From assembly GCF_014841105.1 (NCBI RefSeq), contig NZ_JACYWE010000004.1, positions 123,767-187,766 on the forward strand: 64,000 nt of DNA. The letters run 5' to 3'. Both the position numbers and the translations under genes were made by a program. Numbering within the stretch: position 1 is the first letter of the stretch; each line of letters starts with the position of its first letter. The stretch is from Lolliginicoccus lacisalsi. Lineage in GTDB: Bacteria; Actinomycetota; Actinomycetes; Mycobacteriales; Mycobacteriaceae. Shown here one piece after another: positions 1 through 11,355 of this stretch. The notes under the pieces are model-generated. The model did not search any database. It worked only from the letters and a program-made list of their open reading frames with translations, and was not told the origin of the DNA.

Positions 1-982
<982 letters not shown>

Positions 983-1047
983 TCACCTCGACGGTGGCCG
1001 CGGGGCCGGGCCCTGGGGCTCGCGCGACGGGTGGTGTTCCGTGGGCG

Positions 1048-1067
1048 GGGCGCGGTCCGGCGCGCCC
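1048..1067 (-). promoter_or_regulatory. Hairpin between the MSRCR leader and metY (possible attenuator)
   Basis: GGGCGCG and CGCGCCC form a perfect 7-bp stem around a 6-base loop. It starts just downstream of the leader stop and well before the metY start. No U-tract follows, so if it acts on transcription it would be as a pause, an intrinsic terminator without a U-tract, or a Rho-linked structure. Confidence 0.4.
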
Positions 1068-1084
1068 TCAGGCTCTAGCGGTGG

Positions 1085-1102
1085 CTAGCGACATCGACTC
1101 AT
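1085..1102 (-). CDS. Five-codon leader peptide MSRCR upstream of metY
   Basis: A minimal reading frame, ATG AGT CGA TGT CGC TAG, encodes Met-Ser-Arg-Cys-Arg. It is preceded by ACGGAGG at good spacing and lies about 200 bases upstream of metY on the same strand. A perfect 7-bp stem with a 6-base loop begins 18 bases after its stop. A Cys codon between two Arg codons in a tiny well-initiated frame before a sulfur-assimilation gene fits the cysteine-responsive attenuating leaders known in actinobacteria. The peptide and its spacing are read directly; the regulatory role is inferred. Confidence 0.55.
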   Translation of the reverse strand: MSRCR

Positions 1103-1582
1103 GGTGAACCTCCGTTGGTGACAATACCCGGTTCCCGGGCCCGTCCCAGCGGGCCCGCGCTTGCAGCGCGCGCGGTGCTTCGCGCGATGCCTGGTCATCA
1201 CCCGGGGCACCCCACCGCGGAAGGAGGGTTGCCGAGCAGCCAGCCGGGGCTTGGCGCTGCTTCTCATGACCTGTTCCCGATAGTAGCGCCACTGGCGCCA
1301 AAGCGGGAATCGGGGGAGGGGGCCGGTCCTCGCGCGGCGCGCCGGGGCTAGGCTTGGGCCCAGCGTGGCGGGCCTTCCTGGCATGCGGGGCCCGAAGCAT
1401 CCCTCGAGGGCCTACTCCAACCAGTACGCTTGTCATGTTTGCTGTGGGTGGGACGTGGACCCTCCCAGCACGATAGGTTTAATCCGATGAACCGTGATGC
1501 CTGAGCGCGGGCCGGATGCACTCACAAAGTGCGGCACGCGAGAGTCGCGCCAGGACCATTGCCGAGGAGGACGCGAACACCC
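1103..1582. other. metY/icd divergent intergenic region
   Basis: About 480 bases with no convincing gene. It must hold the promoters of metY (leftward) and icd (rightward). A GCGCCACTGGCGC palindrome occurs near 1287-1299. Just before it is CCGATAGTAGCGCCAC, which resembles the CGATAGTGCCAC word seen at 2863 and 55868. The many open frames here match no recognised protein. Confidence 0.4.
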
Positions 1583-2803
1583 ATGTCCAAGATCAAGGTT
1601 GAGGGCACTGTCGTAGAGCTCGATGGCGACGAGATGACCCGTATCATCTGGCAGTTCATCAAGGACAAGCTGATCCATCCGTACCTCGATGTGAACCTCG
1701 AGTACTACGACCTCGGCATGGAGAATCGCGATGCCACGGATGACGAGGTCACCGTGGACGCCGCCAATGCGATCAAGAAGCACGGGGTAGGCGTCAAGTG
1801 CGCCACCATCACCCCGGACGAGGCGCGCATGGAGGAGTTCGGGCTCAAGAAGATGTGGCGGTCGCCCAACGGCACCATCCGCAACATCCTCGGGGGCACG
1901 ATCTTTCGTGCCCCCATTATTATTTCCAACGTTCCGCGGCTCGTCCCGGGCTGGACGAAGCCGGTGGTCGTGGGGCGCCACGCGTTCGGCGACCAGTACC
2001 GCGCCACCGATTTCAAGGTGCACCAGGCCGGTACCGTCACGCTGACCTTCACGCCCGAGGACGGCAGCGAGCCCATCGTGCACGAGGTCGTCAAGATGCC
2101 CGAGGACGGCGGCGTCGTGCTCGGCATGTACAACTTCAAGAAGTCGATCCAGGATTTCGCGCGCGCCTCCCTGTCCTACGGGCTGCAGCAGAACTATCCG
2201 GTGTACCTGTCGACGAAGAACACGATCCTCAAGGCCTATGACGGCATGTTCAAGGATGAGTTCCAGCGTGTCTTCGAGGAAGAGTTCAAGTCCGAGTTCG
2301 ACGCGGCCGGACTGACCTACGAGCATCGCTTGATCGACGACATGGTCGCCTCCGCCCTCAAATGGGAGGGTGGATACGTCTGGGCCTGCAAGAACTATGA
2401 CGGCGATGTGCAGTCCGACACGGTCGCGCAGGGCTACGGCTCGCTCGGCCTGATGACCTCGGTGCTGATGACCCCGGACGGCAAGACCGTCGAGGCCGAA
2501 GCAGCGCATGGCACCGTCACCCGCCACTACCGGATGCACCAGCAGGGCAAGCCGACCTCCACGAACCCGATCGCCTCGATCTTCGCCTGGACGCGGGGGC
2601 TCGAGCACCGCGGCAAGCTCGACGACACCCCGGCCGTCGTGGAGTTCGCCCACAAGCTCGAGGACGTGGTCATCAAGACCGTCGAGAGCGGCCAGATGAC
2701 CAAGGACCTCGCGGGCCTCGTGGGCGGCGAGCAGGGCTGGCTCACCACGGAGGAGTTCCTCGCGGCACTCGATGACAACCTCGCGGCCGCCCTCAAGGAG
2801 TAG
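1583..2803 (+). CDS. icd: NADP-dependent isocitrate dehydrogenase, eukaryotic-like homodimeric type
   Basis: Oxidatively decarboxylates isocitrate to 2-oxoglutarate with NADP+ in the TCA cycle. The 406 residues match the Icd1 type rather than the roughly 740-residue monomeric enzyme. KCATITPDE (about 72-80) and SPNGTIRN (94-101) form the substrate region. DGDVQSD at about 273-279 carries metal-binding aspartates, and [12 protein letters not shown] follows near the C-terminus. The ATG at 1583 was chosen because [18 protein letters not shown] is the family N-terminus and GAGGAGGA lies upstream; an earlier in-frame start adds unrelated residues. It is divergent from metY, as in M. tuberculosis (Rv3339c/Rv3340). 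Confidence 0.96.
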   Translation: MSKIKVEGTVVELDGDEMTRIIWQFIKDKLIHPYLDVNLEYYDLGMENRDATDDEVTVDAANAIKKHGVGVKCATITPDEARMEEFGLKKMWRSPNGTIRNILGGTIFRAPIIISNVPRLVPGWTKPVVVGRHAFGDQYRATDFKVHQAGTVTLTFTPEDGSEPIVHEVVKMPEDGGVVLGMYNFKKSIQDFARASLSYGLQQNYPVYLSTKNTILKAYDGMFKDEFQRVFEEEFKSEFDAAGLTYEHRLIDDMVASALKWEGGYVWACKNYDGDVQSDTVAQGYGSLGLMTSVLMTPDGKTVEAEAAHGTVTRHYRMHQQGKPTSTNPIASIFAWTRGLEHRGKLDDTPAVVEFAHKLEDVVIKTVESGQMTKDLAGLVGGEQGWLTTEEFLAALDDNLAAALKE

Positions 2804-2963
2804 CGGCGAGGACGGGCCGCGACGCTGCAACGGGCGCGGATCCGCGCTCCCCGGCGATTCTTCGATAGTGCCACGAATCCCTTTACGCCCGTGTTACTTT
2901 ACGCCCACGGTTTTTATGGCACTAGCGGGGCGCAAGCCCCCGAATCGTGGAGGAATCTTGAAG

Positions 2964-3551
2964 ATGAAGCGGACCGCAGCAGTTCTCGGGGCAGGCGCTC
3001 TCGCCTTTGCCGCGTCATGGGGCCCGGCTCTCGCCAGCCACAATGGGGCAGTCGTCACCACGGCTCCCGCGGGCGAATGCGGCGAGACGACGTTCGAGGC
3101 AACGATCAACGATGCCGCGGGCACGCACAAGAGCAACAACATGATGCTCGTGGTTAGCGCGGAGGGCAATACCCAGACCGCGCCCATCCCGGTCGACGGC
3201 TCCGCCGCCTCCATCACGGTCGGACCGTTCACCTCGGATACGACGACGATCAGCTACCGCGTGTTCGGCGGCGGCGAGCGCGACTACGATGATCCGGCGT
3301 GGACCGGCTACGGCACCGCCAACTTCGGTGCGGACATCGGTGCCTACGGTGATGAGAACGGCTACGACTGGGTTGTCTCTGGCCCGGATGATCCGAACCC
3401 GTTCACCACGTTCAACACGCTCGACGTCGAGGGCTGCCCCGGTGGCGGCATCGAGGTGTGCCTCGGTGGCGGAGTAGACGTGTTCGACTTCGACGCGGTG
3501 CTCGGCTGCCTCGAGGCGCAGCTCATGACGGACTTCGGCGGACTTTCCTAG
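2964..3551 (+). CDS. Secreted protein of unknown function
   Basis: 195 residues beginning with a Sec signal peptide: MKR, a hydrophobic Ala/Leu stretch, then PALASHN with likely cleavage after ALA. The mature part is acidic and rich in Gly, Thr and Asp. It has a GECGET segment, a GGGERDYDDP loop and a C-terminal part with several Cys (EGCPGGGIEVC and LGC) that could form disulfides. The ATG at 2964 follows GTGGAGGAATC; a TTG two codons earlier is possible. The stop lies at the head of a 19-bp triple tandem repeat. CGATAGTGCCAC about 90 bases upstream recurs before the nitroreductase region. No family recognised. Confidence 0.75.
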   Translation: MKRTAAVLGAGALAFAASWGPALASHNGAVVTTAPAGECGETTFEATINDAAGTHKSNNMMLVVSAEGNTQTAPIPVDGSAASITVGPFTSDTTTISYRVFGGGERDYDDPAWTGYGTANFGADIGAYGDENGYDWVVSGPDDPNPFTTFNTLDVEGCPGGGIEVCLGGGVDVFDFDAVLGCLEAQLMTDFGGLS

Positions 3552-3603
3552 CCCTGGACCAGCGTCCTAGCCCTGGACCAGCGTCCTAGTCCTGGACCAG
3601 CGC
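3547..3603. repeat. 19-bp tandem repeat (3 copies) covering a stop codon
   Basis: Three adjacent 19-bp units (3547-3565, 3566-3584, 3585-3603). The first two are identical and the third differs at two bases. The unit begins CCTAGCCCTGG and contains the TAG stop of the preceding secreted-protein gene, so the end of the gene has been duplicated outward. Confidence 0.9.
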
Positions 3604-3759
3604 TGGCGATCCCCCTGGCAACCATGCCGGGGGGATCGTTTGCTGGTGCAGGGAGATGGTCGCCCGGCGTTCTCGGGCGCACGGCAGTGGTTGCGTTGCG
3701 CGATGGCGCCCCTGGCAGTAGTCGCCTGCCAGAGTCCTGGCGCGCTCGGGCGCACGGCA

Positions 3760-3798
3760 GTGGAAACTTTTCCCCACTGAGGCGGGAAAAGTTTCCAC
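3760..3798. repeat. Family A palindrome, copy 1
   Basis: Perfect 15-bp inverted repeat GTGGAAACTTTTCCC / GGGAAAAGTTTCCAC around a 9-base spacer. The same element recurs at 20703, 22046 and 32286. Its left end lies inside a duplicated 19-bp word and its right end abuts an 18-bp tandem array. Confidence 0.9.
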
Positions 3799-3860
3799 CG
3801 GCGCGGGGCAGCAAACCGGCGCGGGGCAGCAAACCAGCGCGGGGCAGCAAACCGGCGCGG
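3799..3860. repeat. 18-bp tandem array next to the family A palindrome
   Basis: Units at 3799-3816, 3817-3834 and 3835-3852 plus a partial fourth, each containing GCGCGGGGCAGCAAAC. One substitution separates the third from the others. The array begins directly at the right arm of the palindrome. Confidence 0.88.
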
Positions 3861-4029
3861 ACACGGCATTTCGGGCTGGGCAGGGGTAAGGCCGCTCACA
3901 TTCGCGCTCGCGCGGGCATCAGCGCGGCCGTTGATGGTGTTGCGTGGTCTGGTGCCGGCGCGGGAGCATTGATCCTTTCGCGCCTCGCCACCTGCCCCCG
4001 CCCATCCGAGGCCGAACGCCGTCAGGAGA

Positions 4030-5283
4030 ATGCCCGTGCCGCCGACCTCCACCCCGGTCGATCCGCGACAGGTCGCGGGCGGGCAAGCGCGGCGCCGCCA
4101 TGTCCGGCTGGCGATGCTCGCGATGATGCTCGGCTCCTTCGGCATCGGCACCACCGAGTTCGTCGCCATGGGGCTGCTGCCCGAGATCGCGCGGTCGATG
4201 TCGGTGTCGGAGCCGCACGCGGGCAAGCTCATCAGCGCCTACGCGCTGGGTGTCGTGGTCGGCGCGCCTATCATCGCGATCGCCGCCTCGCGCGTGCCGC
4301 GCCGCGCGCTGCTCATCGGGCTGATGGTGGCGTTCACCCTCGGCAACGCCGCTACCGTGCTCGCGCCCACCTACGGCACGCTCATGGCAGCTCGGATCGT
4401 GGCCGGTCTCCCGCACGGCGCGTTCTTCGGCGTGGCAGCACTGGTGGCCGCGGGCCTCGCCGCCCCTGGAGCGCGTGCCCGGGCGGTCGCGCAGATCATG
4501 CTGGGACTGAGCATCGCCAACGTCATCGGCGTGCCCGTGGCGACAGCCCTGGGGCAGCACCTGGGGTGGCGCTCCGCCTTCGGCCTGGTGGTCCTGATCG
4601 GTGCCGCCGCAGTGCTGCTGATCGTTCGTTGGGTGCCCGACGTGCCGCTCATCGAGGGCGCGAGCCCGCTCGCGGAGCTCTCGGGCTTCCGCAACATCCG
4701 GATCTGGCTCGTGCTGCTCACCGGCATCGTCGGGTTCGGTGGCATGTTCGCCGTCTACACGTTCATCAGTTCCACCGTCACCGAGGAGATCGGGCTGCCA
4801 CGCGCCGTGGTGCCGCTGGTACTGCTGCTCTACGGGGTGGGCATGGTGATCGGGAACTTTCTCGGCGGCGCGGTGGCCGATCGCGCGCTGGTGCCCGGCC
4901 TGTTCGGGTTGTTCACGCTGCTCGCGGTCGCGCTGGGGCTGTTCACCGTGACGAGCACCGTTGTGGTGCTCGCGGTATCGAACCTCGTCCTCATCGCGAT
5001 TCTTGGCTCGGCGCTGGTCCCCGGCTTGCAGACGATGCTGATGGATGTGGCCGGCGATGCGCAGACCCTGGCGGCCACGGCGAACCACTCCGCGCTGAAC
5101 ATCGCCAATGGCCTGGGCGCGGCACTGGGAGGGGCGGTGCTCGCCGCGGGGCTGGGCTACACCGCCCCGGCCGCGGCGGGCGCTGTGCTGGCGGTAGCGG
5201 GCATCGGGGTGCTCGCGCTCGCGGTCCTGCTGCAACGCCGTGGTGGTTTCCCTCGGACGGGGTTGTCCGCTAGCGTGCGATGA
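4030..5283 (+). CDS. MFS drug/sugar exporter, DHA1 family (AraJ/YdhP-like)
   Basis: Inner-membrane proton-driven exporter of 417 residues with about 12 hydrophobic segments. After a short cytoplasmic N-terminus, the first helix has GTTEFVAMGLLPEIA, diagnostic of AraJ/CmlA-type DHA1 carriers. LISAYALGVVVGAPI and the loop residues VPRRALL (motif A region) follow. The substrate cannot be told from sequence; relatives export chloramphenicol, arabinose or other small molecules. The ATG at 4030 follows GTCAGGAG. The stop is one base before the first possible GTG start of the exonuclease III gene, so the two are probably co-transcribed. Confidence 0.88.
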   Translation: MPVPPTSTPVDPRQVAGGQARRRHVRLAMLAMMLGSFGIGTTEFVAMGLLPEIARSMSVSEPHAGKLISAYALGVVVGAPIIAIAASRVPRRALLIGLMVAFTLGNAATVLAPTYGTLMAARIVAGLPHGAFFGVAALVAAGLAAPGARARAVAQIMLGLSIANVIGVPVATALGQHLGWRSAFGLVVLIGAAAVLLIVRWVPDVPLIEGASPLAELSGFRNIRIWLVLLTGIVGFGGMFAVYTFISSTVTEEIGLPRAVVPLVLLLYGVGMVIGNFLGGAVADRALVPGLFGLFTLLAVALGLFTVTSTVVVLAVSNLVLIAILGSALVPGLQTMLMDVAGDAQTLAATANHSALNIANGLGAALGGAVLAAGLGYTAPAAAGAVLAVAGIGVLALAVLLQRRGGFPRTGLSASVR

Positions 5284-5284
5284 C

Positions 5285-8242
<2,958 letters not shown>

Positions 8243-8257
8243 GACTTGCGCGCCACC

Positions 8258-8289
8258 GCTAGAGCGAGGCGCCGCTAGAGCGAGGCGCC
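8258..8289. repeat. 16-bp perfect tandem duplication across the dacB stop codon
   Basis: GCTAGAGCGAGGCGCC occurs twice back to back (8258-8273 and 8274-8289). The inner copy contains the dacB stop codon and last codons (complement), so the end of the gene is duplicated outward, as also seen at 3547. Confidence 0.92.
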
Positions 8290-9600
8290 GCGTCCAGTGC
8301 GCTGCCGGATGATGGCGGAGACGATTCCGATCGCGATGATCGCGCTGACGATGCCGACCACGAGGATCCTCGTTGGGAGGCTACCGGCATCAGGGTCCTG
8401 CGTGGTCGGTAGCGGTGCCGCGGCATCGCGCGGGGTGTCGTCGCTCTCGGGGGCGGCGGCGAGCTCGTCGAGGAAGCGTGCCGCGTCGAGGGAACCCACG
8501 GACTGGTCACGGGGCAGCTCGAACCCGTAGTCGAAGAGCGCGGCGATCTGCTGCCACACCTGTTGCGGCTCGTTATCGGCGCGCAGGATCGACAGGACAA
8601 GGCGCCGGCCGTCCTTCTCCGCTGCTCCGACGTAGGTCTGGCGGGCGGAGTCGGTGAATCCGTTCTTGCCACCGAGCGATGGCTCGTAGTACCAGTTCAC
8701 GACGTTGTCGTTGCCGAGCGCGAAGCCGGGGCGGTCGAAGTCGCCGGGGATGGGGGGGTCGGCGGGGTAACCGGGGAAATCGACCTGGTTGGTGGTGATG
8801 GTGCGGGCGAACTCGGGCCTGCCCATGGCCTCGCGGAACAGCATGGCGAGGTCGTAGGCGGACGAGGACATGCCCGGCCCGTCGAGCCCGGAAGGGGTGG
8901 CCACGCGCGTGTCGAGGGCGCCGAGCTGCTGGGCGAGCGCGGTCATCTGCTGCGTGGTTGCCTCGGCTCCGCCGAGCTGGCGGGCGAAGGCGTTGGCGGC
9001 GTCGTTGCCCGAGGCGAGCAGGAGCGCTTCGAGGAGAAGCTGGTTGGTGTAGGTGCCACGGGGGCCGATGCCGGCGCGGCTGCCCTCGATATTGGCGTCC
9101 TCGAGGGTTCCGGTGATGGTGGCGGCGAGGTCGAGGTTGTCGAGGACCACGAGCGCGAGGAGGGTCTTGATGGTGCTGGCGGGCCGGTAGCGGCCGTGCG
9201 GGTCCTTGGCCGCGAGCACCTCTCCGGTGTCGAGGTCGGCGAGCAGCCAGCTCGCGGCGGAGATGTCACTCGGGGGTGGCGGCGCTCCGGGGAGCACGAG
9301 CAGGTCGCATGCGTCGAGCTGCGGGCCACCGATGGGAATCGCGGGAATGGGGAGCGGGCTGGGCTCCGGCTGGCCGGGGCGGGGTACTTCGGAGCTGTCC
9401 GCGGCGGGTCCCGGCGTGCGCCGATTGGGGCAATCGGCGGTGTCCGGCGTCGTGGAGGGTGGCGTGCTGGTGAGGGTCTCGCTCGTGGTGCCGTCCTGGG
9501 CTCGCGCGGGGGGGTGCGGGCCAGCGAGCAGGCCAAGCGTGGGCGCGACGATCAGCAATGTCGTCACGATGGCGAATGTGGCATGCGCTGGCGTCTTCAT
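8275..9600 (-). CDS. dacB: D-alanyl-D-alanine carboxypeptidase (penicillin-binding protein, DacB type)
   Basis: Serine D,D-carboxypeptidase that trims peptidoglycan stem peptides outside the membrane. 441 residues: a signal sequence, a Pro/Thr/Ser-rich linker to about residue 110, then the catalytic domain with STIK (S142, K145) and SGN (197-199). The third box reads KNG (312-314) rather than the usual KTG. A C-terminal hydrophobic anchor of about 25 residues precedes RQRTGRGASL. The position near trpS/yhjD corresponds to DacB1 (Rv3330). The gene converges on yhjD, and its stop lies in a 16-bp tandem duplication. Confidence 0.93.
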   Translation of the reverse strand: MKTPAHATFAIVTTLLIVAPTLGLLAGPHPPARAQDGTTSETLTSTPPSTTPDTADCPNRRTPGPAADSSEVPRPGQPEPSPLPIPAIPIGGPQLDACDLLVLPGAPPPPSDISAASWLLADLDTGEVLAAKDPHGRYRPASTIKTLLALVVLDNLDLAATITGTLEDANIEGSRAGIGPRGTYTNQLLLEALLLASGNDAANAFARQLGGAEATTQQMTALAQQLGALDTRVATPSGLDGPGMSSSAYDLAMLFREAMGRPEFARTITTNQVDFPGYPADPPIPGDFDRPGFALGNDNVVNWYYEPSLGGKNGFTDSARQTYVGAAEKDGRRLVLSILRADNEPQQVWQQIAALFDYGFELPRDQSVGSLDAARFLDELAAAPESDDTPRDAAAPLPTTQDPDAGSLPTRILVVGIVSAIIAIGIVSAIIRQRTGRGASL

Positions 9601-9671
9601 CGGGTCAAGACATTATTCGAGGTGCGGGGTTTTTCCGGGCATTTCGGGGCGGAAGTCGCTGGATGGATACG

Positions 9672-9708
9672 CGACAAGAGCGCATGCTGCTCGCATGCGC
9701 TCTTGTCG
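9672..9708. terminator. Perfect 16-bp stem hairpin
   Basis: CGACAAGAGCGCATGC and its exact complement flank a 5-base loop TGCTC. It lies between the dacB start and the end of the next leftward gene. No long T-run follows on the + strand, where a C6 run begins at 9710. It could terminate leftward transcription before dacB or be part of a small RNA. Confidence 0.6.
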
Positions 9709-9765
9709 TCCCCCCATGATCGGCGGTCACTAACCCCCCAGTCATATGACCGCGATCACCGTGTG
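9709..9765 (+). ncRNA. Possible 6C-like RNA with a C6-loop hairpin
   Basis: Two CCCCCC runs occur on the + strand at 9710-9715 and 9734-9739. The second sits in the loop of a strong stem formed by GATC-G-GCGGTCA and TGACCGC-GATC. Hairpins with six cytosines in the loop, two per RNA, are the hallmark of the actinobacterial 6C small RNA. Only one of the two runs has a clear stem here, and the perfect hairpin lies before rather than after them, so the match is partial. Confidence 0.28.
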
Positions 9766-9982
9766 CCAATGACATTAAAGGACGGGTAAGAGAATGGGAA
9801 GCACTCTTGTTCGCGCAATGTTTGCGCAGAGGGTTTTCGCAATCTGGACGCGTAGGATAGTCCCAGGTGGGGGTTGCGCATGTGGGTGTGCGCGCCACCT
9901 CGTGGACACTCGGGATGTGACCGAGATCTCTCTTATGCTTCCCACAGGAAGCAGGGAGAGCCCCCGCCGCGTCGTTCGCGGA
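9766..9982. other. Intergenic region with no recognised gene
   Basis: With 9601-9765 this completes a 380-base gap between dacB and the unknown leftward gene. Short frames exist on both strands but none has a plausible product. AGGATAGTCCCAG near 9856 could be part of a promoter. A terminator hairpin lies at 9928-9960. Confidence 0.35.
9928..9960 (-). terminator. Hairpin terminator of the leftward unknown gene
   Basis: TGCTTCC/GGAAGCA (7 bp, loop CACA) inside CTCTC/GAGAG. It lies 22 bases downstream of the stop of the leftward gene ending at 9983. Confidence 0.6.
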
Positions 9983-11221
9983 CTAGTGGCGCGAGGTCAG
10001 CGCCGCGATATCCCCGACGATGATGCTCTGATACGTATCCATCGCAGCATCGACATCCACGAACTGGTCCCCGATCTCGTGGGTGTTCTGCACCGAGAGC
10101 TCCCGCAGGCCCGAGCGCGAGATCAGGTCATCGATCTTGCCATCGAGGCTGCGGGCCCGCCGCACCGTGTTGATCGTGCGCAGCTTGTACTCGGCCTGCG
10201 TCAACAGGTCCCCGATGCGCGCGAGCGCGGCCACCCGCTCCACGAGCTGCTCCCACACCGGCACCAGCGCCTCGAACCGTTCCCGGATATGGTCCTGCGC
10301 CGCGGCGTTCGATGTGCGATCCAGCGCGTTGAGCTCCGTCACGATCATCCGCAGCGCCGCGGTATCCACCGCGATCTGCGTCAGCTCCTCCCCGAGATCG
10401 AGCTGCCCCCGCTGGAGCGTGAAATGCTCCGAGTGCCACGCGGACGAGTTGCTGATGCGGTCATACAGCGATCCGGCGAGGTACAGCAACGTGTCATACC
10501 GATCCGTGAACTGTCCCGGATCCGGGACGAACGTGGGCATCCGGGGGCCGGCGGCCCGACCCAGCAGGAACCGGCGCGTGCCCTCCGAGATCTGCGCGAG
10601 CACCTCCGCGGCATGGCCGAGCGGACGGGTGAACTGCTCCACCTGGTCTGGGCTGGCCGCCATCGGCGCAGGCGTGCGGCGCAGCGCATCAAACAGCGCT
10701 TCCCGCTGCTCGACCGAGAGATGCACGCCATCGCGCTTGTCGCGCCGCACCGCGCGCGCGTTGCGCGGGAAATGCTTGTCGGAGAAGACGAACTCGTTCT
10801 GCTTGACCTGCAACAGGTGCCCTAGCTCGCCCGCCCGGACTCCGAGCAGGGAGCGCGACACGCCCAGGTTGGCGGCGTGGAACCGCGCGACAGCGCGGGC
10901 ATGCTCGTCCGATAGCGCACGCAGCTCCGCGTAGCCGCCGATGTCGGGCAGGTCCCGGTCAGCCCGCCGCCGGGCGATCAGCACCTCCCGGATCTCCTCG
11001 TCCACGTAGCCCATCGCGATGAGCAGCGCGGACTCGTCCGACAGGTCGGGATGAGCGCCCTCGATCTCCTCCTCGGCGATGAACGATTGCTCGCTCCAGA
11101 GCCGGACCTGCTGGGTTATGCGATCGCGTCGCTGATCCACCGATTCGGCAGCATGCTCGACGAGCGAGAACGAGCCTGGATCGCCACCGTGGTAGGCGTC
11201 ATCGCTGGCATGGCGGGACAT
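9983..11221 (-). CDS. Unknown soluble, largely alpha-helical protein
   Basis: 412 residues with no signal peptide or membrane segment. It is rich in Ala, Arg, Asp, Glu and Leu with a low Gly/Pro content, suggesting an all-helical fold. Seen: an N-terminal acidic segment, YVDEEIREVLIARRRADRD (about 83-101), LQVKQNEFVFSDKHFPRN, and a C-terminal part with LDRTSNAAAQDHIRERFEAL that looks coiled. I do not recognise the family. The ATG at 11221 was chosen for the upstream CCAAGGAGG; longer frames add low-quality sequence. It is divergent from the lipase gene. Confidence 0.72.
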   Translation of the reverse strand: MSRHASDDAYHGGDPGSFSLVEHAAESVDQRRDRITQQVRLWSEQSFIAEEEIEGAHPDLSDESALLIAMGYVDEEIREVLIARRRADRDLPDIGGYAELRALSDEHARAVARFHAANLGVSRSLLGVRAGELGHLLQVKQNEFVFSDKHFPRNARAVRRDKRDGVHLSVEQREALFDALRRTPAPMAASPDQVEQFTRPLGHAAEVLAQISEGTRRFLLGRAAGPRMPTFVPDPGQFTDRYDTLLYLAGSLYDRISNSSAWHSEHFTLQRGQLDLGEELTQIAVDTAALRMIVTELNALDRTSNAAAQDHIRERFEALVPVWEQLVERVAALARIGDLLTQAEYKLRTINTVRRARSLDGKIDDLISRSGLRELSVQNTHEIGDQFVDVDAAMDTYQSIIVGDIAALTSRH

Positions 11222-11355
11222 GGAACCTCCTTGGACGCGGCAACGCCTCCATTTTCCTCGCGAACACGGCGCGAGCGCGAGGAATGTGAACCCAAACATA
11301 CCGGCAGCCCCGCTGGGGCTCGCCAGGACCGCCCTGGTGCGATACGTTCGCGATC

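Larger units (their letters stand above)
3604..4029. other. Intergenic repeat region before the MFS gene
   Basis: No convincing gene. It holds two copies of a 19-bp word ending CACGGCAGTGG (3672-3690 and 3745-3763), the second running into the family A palindrome at 3760-3798, then an 18-bp tandem array (3799-3860). The last 170 bases should contain the promoter of the MFS gene, but no clear -35/-10 pair stands out. Confidence 0.6.

Noticed and set aside
1115..1436. Several frames in the metY/icd gap
   Set aside because: Arg/Pro/Ala-rich translations typical of GC-rich non-coding sequence; none has a start signal except the tiny MSRCR leader.
1440..1475. Possible Dos box GGGACGTGGACCC before icd
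   Set aside because: The half-sites are out of register with GGGACTWWAGTCCC by one base and icd is not an expected DevR target.
3760..3798. Family A palindrome as a plain Rho-independent terminator
   Set aside because: The copy at 20703 lies between divergent gene starts, and the copies are nearly identical in sequence, which terminators of unrelated genes would not be. A secondary terminator role at other copies is still possible.
8563..9789. 408-codon + strand frame opposite dacB
   Set aside because: dacB has the complete STIK and SGN motifs and a signal peptide; the opposite frame is Gly/Arg/Glu/Val-rich and has no family.
9605..9898. 97-codon - strand frame between dacB and the unknown gene
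   Set aside because: It crosses the perfect hairpin and has no ribosome-binding site or plausible composition.
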